Assembly (NCBI RefSeq): GCF_037975245.1
Contig: NC_092562.1
Span: 30,516,054 to 30,580,053 of the forward strand
Direction of reading: 5' to 3'
Source: Apostichopus japonicus
Taxonomy: Eukaryota; Echinodermata; Holothuroidea; Aspidochirotida; Stichopodidae
Length of the DNA: 64,000 nucleotides
In this document: piece after piece, positions 58,800 through 64,000 of the stretch
Layout: each line of letters starts with the position of its first letter
How positions within the stretch are numbered: the first letter of the stretch is position 1
Notes under the pieces: model-generated
What the model was told of the DNA's origin: nothing
Databases searched by the model: none
The model's input: only the letters and a program-made list of their open reading frames with translations
Made by a program: the position numbers and the translations under genes

Positions 58800-60260
58800 A
58801 ATGATTCATTCTTCTAGTGACAAAGAACCAGCTGCTGATGATGTACACTGAAAGTTACAGTATGACAATCAGAAAGGGAAAGAAGACAACCCCGTCATTA
58901 TGGAGAACGGGCTGCCCTTGCAGATGATAAGTTGAACGAGCCAACAACTGTGACAGAAGTGATTCAACACTAATTAGCCCGGATGAGTCCAAATGGCAGT
59001 GAGCCATGGGGGTGGATGAAATCTCTATATGACAATGATAGAGAAGTTGCCAATGGATTGAAAGGCAGTTGGCAACAAGTGAGTGTTCAAAGTCTGGTGC
59101 TGAGGGCTCAGTTGAAGGGTACGAAGCTCAACCTGTGAAAACAGGGTTCACTGAGACATTTGGAAATGAGAATGATGAAACCTTTTGCCCAGTGATCAAG
59201 TTTGAATCACGTAGAACTGCTACAGCCTTTAGCAGTTAAGAACGGACTGAAGCTGCATCAGATGGACATGAAAACTGCCTTTTTAAACGGCAGCCTTGGA
59301 GAGACCTGTGCATGCATATGTAACAGCCAGAGGGTTTTGTTGTCAATGGCCAAGAACACCTTCTATGCAAACTTAAAGCATTTATGGCCTGAAGCAGTAA
59401 CCCCAATGTGATTCAAGCCTCTACATGGCCTCAAAAGGAGAGGTGTTTATCTTTGCCGTTTATGTTGATGATATTCTCTTGCTGGAAAGGGTTATAAACA
59501 AATGGAACAAGTCATCTCTTATCTCCTCTCATCTCCTATCAGTTTGAAGTGAAGTTTATAGAAGAACTCCATATTTCTTGTTATAGTGTAAATCATGGAC
59601 TGTTCTAATCTGCTGTGGGCAGTTTGCTGTACCTATCAACATTGACAAGACCAAATATAACCTATACATGAGCAGTGTGGCAAGGTTTATTGCCAATCCA
59701 ACCCAGCAGCACTGTACTACTTATGCGTTTCTTAAAGCTTGGTATCCTAATCTTTGCTCTAATGTACAACAAAGATGGCTCAAAGACTTCACTGGATACT
59801 CAGATGCTGACTGGGCAGAAGATATCGATGACCACATGTCAACCTCAGGTTATTTGTTCCAGACAAGTGGAACTGCAGTCAGTTGGAAGAGCAGAAGGCA
59901 AACATGTGTTGCACTCTCTATATACTGCGGAAGCTGAATACACGGCATTGGTGAGTGCTGCATTAGAAGCAGTTTGGTTGCAGGGACTAAACACCCATTT
60001 AAAAAGTGAATCTACCTCTGCTACTTTCATCTTTGAATACTAGTCTTCCATTCACATGTGTGAAAAATCCATAGTTAATCCATGGAATAGCCAAGCACGT
60101 AGAATACCATTTTATCCGCCAACAAGATCAGAGCGCAAACATGAAGTTTGAATATTGCAGAACAGAAGAGACTGTGGTGGATATGCTCACAAAAGAATTG
60201 CAAGGGGACAAATTTAAACAGCTGAGAAAGACTGTGGAGTCAAAGAATTGACTGGACCTT
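58800..60260 (+). pseudogene. Copia retrotransposon, reverse transcriptase-RNase H, right part
   Basis: Fragments in shifting plus frames read, in order: VKTGFTETFGNENDETFCPV (start of reverse transcriptase), LKLHQMDMKTAFLNGSLGE (motif A with catalytic Asp), PEGFVVNGQEHLLCKLK, VFIFAVYVDDILL (the YVDD active site), DADWAEDIDDHMSTSGYLFQ and TAVSWKSRRQTCVALS (RNase H), AEAEYTALVSAALEAVWLQG, and YCRTEETVVDMLTKELQGDK at the C-terminus. At least four frameshifts or stops make it inactive. A 3' LTR may begin at TGTTAAAATATTAAAG (60279). Confidence 0.88.
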
Positions 60261-60278
60261 TTGCCTGCAATTGAAGAG

Positions 60279-63200
60279 TGTTAAAATATTAAAGTAATCT
60301 ACTTTTGTCAGACTGTATTTATACTGTATCTTTGTGTTATGCATTAGCGTTATTTTTGTTAAGATATATGCCCTCAAAAAAATTGCATTATACTGTTACT
60401 CTTGATATTAACTCTGATGTCAAAGAGCCTGTAGAAATTTCTGAGAAAGTTTCATGCCTGTAGTTTTATGAGAATGAAGTTCTGTACAAAGTAAAGAGAA
60501 ATTCAGCTAAGTTAACGGCTCAGATTCAATGCCTCGCCAACAAATAACCAATTATTCTATTGCATTACTTTAGGTCTTGGAAATTTATCAGGTCAGAGTT
60601 AGCCTAGGGATACAGTAGGTATTCACAACTTTGTTTGCAAAGCAGGGCTTCATAATGTACCACAAAAAGGATATTACATGCTTTGGTAAAATAGACAAGT
60701 ATTCTTGTATTGTTAGAATAGAAAAAAACATAACAATAAGACTTAGTTTCAGTATTTTATGAAAACTGGGACTTCATAAACCCTTTTCACATTTAGCACA
60801 AAAAGCAAATTTTCAACAAGTTTTATGAATATCCAAGCCTTTGCTGCATATATAACACTGATATATATTTAACACAATGTGTTCATTTTGAAAAGCTTTT
60901 CTTAACTATTTCCTTGCTATTATTTGGTCAGTGACGCATTTCTTCCTTTCAGGAAGTGCTAAAGATGAGAAATTGAGGGAAATAGATCAACTTCATTTGG
61001 GCCTTGTTCATGCTTCAGAACGCACCCGTACTTCTAGTCTGCATTGGTGATTCCCTTAGTGTGAACGCCAAATACTAATACTTAAAGTCCACGGGCCGTC
61101 TTAAGAATAGTCCTCCTTTGGGGGCTTCTTCAATCCCTCTTGTGTTTTTAATAAATATAATATGAACGGTAAGTTGTATAAGTTATATAATATCCGCTCT
61201 ATCCAGTTGCAATTGGACCGGTATTTCTGAAGGTGCAGTACGTAAGTGTGTTTGTAAACGTATCCAGGCAGTTGCCTTTCTTACTTAAACACTACCGAAC
61301 AAGGCTATACGTGCACCCATTTCATTTTCCTTTGAGCCTATTCGACCTACACTGCTAACAAGTTACCGTAGAGGTTGTCAGACAAACACAAACTGAAAAA
61401 CGTCGTCCACTTAAATGTAATAAAATTTAATTCACTGTTCACCGACTGCACAGATTTTTGCAAAAGCCCAAAATTGGATATATTTGGCTTATTTCAAAAC
61501 AGATGTTTTTGGGTTCGGTTACCATGGCAATTAGTAAACCATTATGTCTAGACTGGCCTACAATGAAGTAACATAAGCCTGTGCATAGATCTTACTAGGT
61601 CTTTGGACCAAACATTAAATTTAATGTTAATGGCTTTGATGTTGGTTGGCCTCAAATATGACATCAGCAGTAAAACACTGACCTAGCAAGATCTTTCACT
61701 CATAGGCCATCAGCTGAAGCTCAAAATGTGGCTGTAAAATCAGTTTCGTTCCAGCAACAACGGGTCTAGACTTTTAATGCATTTTTGGGTAGTTTAATGC
61801 ATCACAAACATTATATCAAAAGTTCTCCAAAAAATTTCCTGCAGTATTTTTGTAAGAAACCCTTGAAATTGGGTATGTTATGTAGACATTACGTGCTACG
61901 ATGCTATGTATTAGGAACACATGTGCTAACGTTAGATTTGGTACAGTGGTGCATACATACCACTCTTTTCTTATATGTTAAATTACGACTGATATATTTT
62001 TTTTGTAAAATAGTTGGGTCAGGGTTACAAGAATGGTGGAAGGGGATTCTGGTCTAAGGGTCAGTGAGGGTTGTTTTCAGGCATTACAAGTTGTGCCCCC
62101 CCCTCCATTTCCGCCAAAATGGTAAAAAATCACATTTTCAACTTTGAAATATGAAATACAATTTTTGCACATTATAACTTAAGGGTTTTAATTATAAAAA
62201 TGTACCACTTTTAATAAACTCAGATATAATGCTTTGTAATAAATCAAATATTTTTAGATTTTCCCCCTATGTTATGAATGCATTTCGTCTGTGCATGTAT
62301 GCGTAAATATACACATATAATGAAAAGTTCCTCTCCATAATTGTTACACTCCCCATCCAAACTGTTTTACAAATGCGACCCCCTCCCCCTCTACTTTACA
62401 TGTAGCTAAATCCCTAGTTACAATGAGATGTACCAATGCCCCAAGACCAGTGAGCTATTTCTTTTGTATAAATCAATATATAAGTTGGCACACTAAGACG
62501 TCATGGCATATCGTAGATGTGAAATAAAGTTATAGTCGGTATATATCCGTTACCTTAGTACTCTTTCTACAGTCTTCTGCAAAACTAGGTACTTTCTACT
62601 TGTTACTGAAACAACATGTTTATAATTCGTATTCCTGCAAAAAGAGTTTCCAAGGGAGTTAACGTATAAAAGAAAAGATCGACAAGGTTTCGAATGGTAT
62701 TTTGAATAATAATAGTTCTATATTCTACAAATAATATGAATAATAAAGGTGAATGGTACAAATAAGTGAATAACGAAGACAGTTAACTTAAGCCCCAGAT
62801 AGAAAGAAATAATGTACTGTATCTATTAAGACTGGGTCGATACCCTCAATGGTGTAGTAGAGCTGGGCCTTTGCGATGATTCAAGATACAGGTTCTTCAT
62901 CAAAAGGCGCGGCGCGGAATTAATAAGTGATTAAAAGTTCATCCAAGGACAGTTGTACTAGTCTTAACAGTATCCACTTCAATTCACTGCATGGAAGTCA
63001 GATATGGTATGGAAAAGGGAAAGTCTATTCTGTAGTAGAGGTGAAGATAATTAGATGAAATAAAAGTCACTAAAGACTTGAATATCCTTCAGTCAAAACT
63101 TGAACAGATGCACAGAACATATTAACAATATGAATAAAACAGGTAACGAAATGTTACGGCAAACAATAAAGAACCGTGATATTGGAACAGGGTCAGGGGC

Positions 63201-63570
63201 GATGGTTCCCCAACAACAGTATATAAACCTTTGACTGGTTTCAGGACGCGGTATTTGCGTCATCGTCATCAGTAAATGTAGTTGTGAATATGCAAGAGGT
63301 AAAGCATGCCCATAACACCCTCCTCCCCCCTCCCCTCCCCTCTCAAAAAAAGTGTGATTTGAAGAAAATGTGGATATTTATCAAAGGTGTCTGGTAGGTA
63401 GGGTAATCTTCGTAAAACTACTAATAGCTAAAATGAATGAATAAGATCATGTTTTCTGGTTCCTTTAAACTCTGGGGAACAAAATAATGACAACATGACT
63501 TTGAAAAAGTTAACCCTCTTCACAAACTTCAAACTTGATTAAAATTTCAGACTAAGATATCAAGATTTAA
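60279..63570. other. Gene-free stretch, possible Copia LTR and old repeats
   Basis: No coding family was recognised. It includes a repeat shared with 55028-55140 (at 61580-61720), a pyrimidine-rich tract at 63318-63347, and poly-C stretches near 62095 and 62380. The Ig exons expected upstream of unit C EGF1 were not found here. Confidence 0.5.
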
Positions 63571-63575
63571 CACCA

Positions 63576-63974
63576 TCACAGTTCATCCTCCAAATCATCT
63601 TCCCCTGCATCAACAATCTCAACATCTTCTTGGAAGTTGCTGCAATTTCTATATTTACATAGGTCTGTACACGGTAGTTGTGCATTCATTCAGGAACATC
63701 TTCCTTTAAGACATTTGCCGACTCTACAGCTACTGCTGACACACTGAAGCAAAACATCTGGGTCAGGTGGCTTTGTCATCCAAGTGATTATAAGGTCATC
63801 ATTTTCAAGTTTCCATCCATGTTCCTCTGGTGAGAGTGCATCAATCCTTTGCTGCAATGCCCTACTGTGAATAGCAGCCTGGTTGGTGCAGCGCTTAACA
63901 TGCTGGATCAGAGCATCTTTTGTTGGTGGTAAACTCTGCTCTGAGGAGGAGATGAACAGAACACCTTGTACCAT
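63576..63974 (-). pseudogene. Repeat-associated Cys-rich ORF with one in-frame TGA
   Basis: The frame from Met 63974 gives SLPPTKDALIQHVKRCTNQA, HGWKLENDDLIITWMTKPPD and CVSSSCRVGKCLKGRCS, then TGA (63690-63692), and continues in frame with MNAQLPCTDLCKYRNCSN and an acidic tail to a second TGA at 63576-63578. The pattern (LPPTxxxxxxHxxRxxxQ, GWxxxxxxxxxxWMxxPPxPxxxLxxxxCxC, CxxxxLxCTDxCxC) belongs, as far as I recall, to an uncharacterised multi-copy protein tail frequent in invertebrate genomes and probably carried by a mobile element. The TGA sits where a Cys would be expected. The upstream part is missing, so this is most likely a truncated, broken copy. Confidence 0.55.
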
Positions 63975-64000
63975 GAAATTCGATATTTTTGAGTCTCACA

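Overview
The window looks like AT-rich animal DNA from a marine deuterostome invertebrate. An echinoderm such as a sea cucumber is my best guess, at moderate confidence. It shows short phase-1 exons with canonical GT/AG borders separated by kilobase introns, a Tie-type receptor ectodomain, and many invertebrate transposon remnants. I see no bacterial gene organisation, rRNA, true tRNA gene or CRISPR array.

The only host gene content I can support lies on the minus strand: fifteen exons, each encoding one extracellular domain. From 5' to 3' (right to left) they are: EGF1 (49019-49153), EGF2 (44009-44164), EGF3 (41875-42009), a unique EGF4 (40198-40350), a unique Ig-like exon Ig-a (32634-32900), Ig-b (29133-29459), Ig-c (27168-27473), EGF1 (18743-18877), EGF2 (17101-17256), EGF3 (16028-16162), Ig-b (13649-13975), Ig-c (11389-11694), EGF1 (3519-3653), EGF2 (1900-2055) and EGF3 (834-968). 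Every exon is a multiple of three and in phase 1-1, so modules can be added without breaking the frame. The Ig-c/EGF1/EGF2/EGF3 series resembles the Ig2-EGF1-EGF2-EGF3 core of vertebrate Tie1/Tie2 receptors. No signal peptide, transmembrane or kinase exon is visible, so the window is probably internal to one long gene, or spans adjacent paralogues.

The left 29 kb is a tandem duplication with a period of about 15.15 kb (unit A 1-13975, unit B 15151-29459), including introns. The units differ by small changes and by large, cleanly delimited insertions: a hAT-like element in A, and a TA-flanked insert plus an inverted-duplication insert in B. A third, older unit C (41875 to about 56980) keeps three EGF exons and recognisable introns but is swollen by transposons.

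The window is rich in mobile DNA. It holds a paired 1.17-kb element built around a GTCACGTGTGTGAC motif with 4-bp target duplications, a 4-kb TA-flanked element with 44-bp inverted repeats, two TTAA-flanked elements (one with a possible decayed THAP finger), small hAT-like elements, a tRNA-derived SINE, a 3' fragment of a CR1/L2-like LINE, a Gypsy deletion derivative with two LTRs, and a broken Copia element. The last 3.7 kb holds a minus-strand repeat-type ORF with one in-frame TGA.
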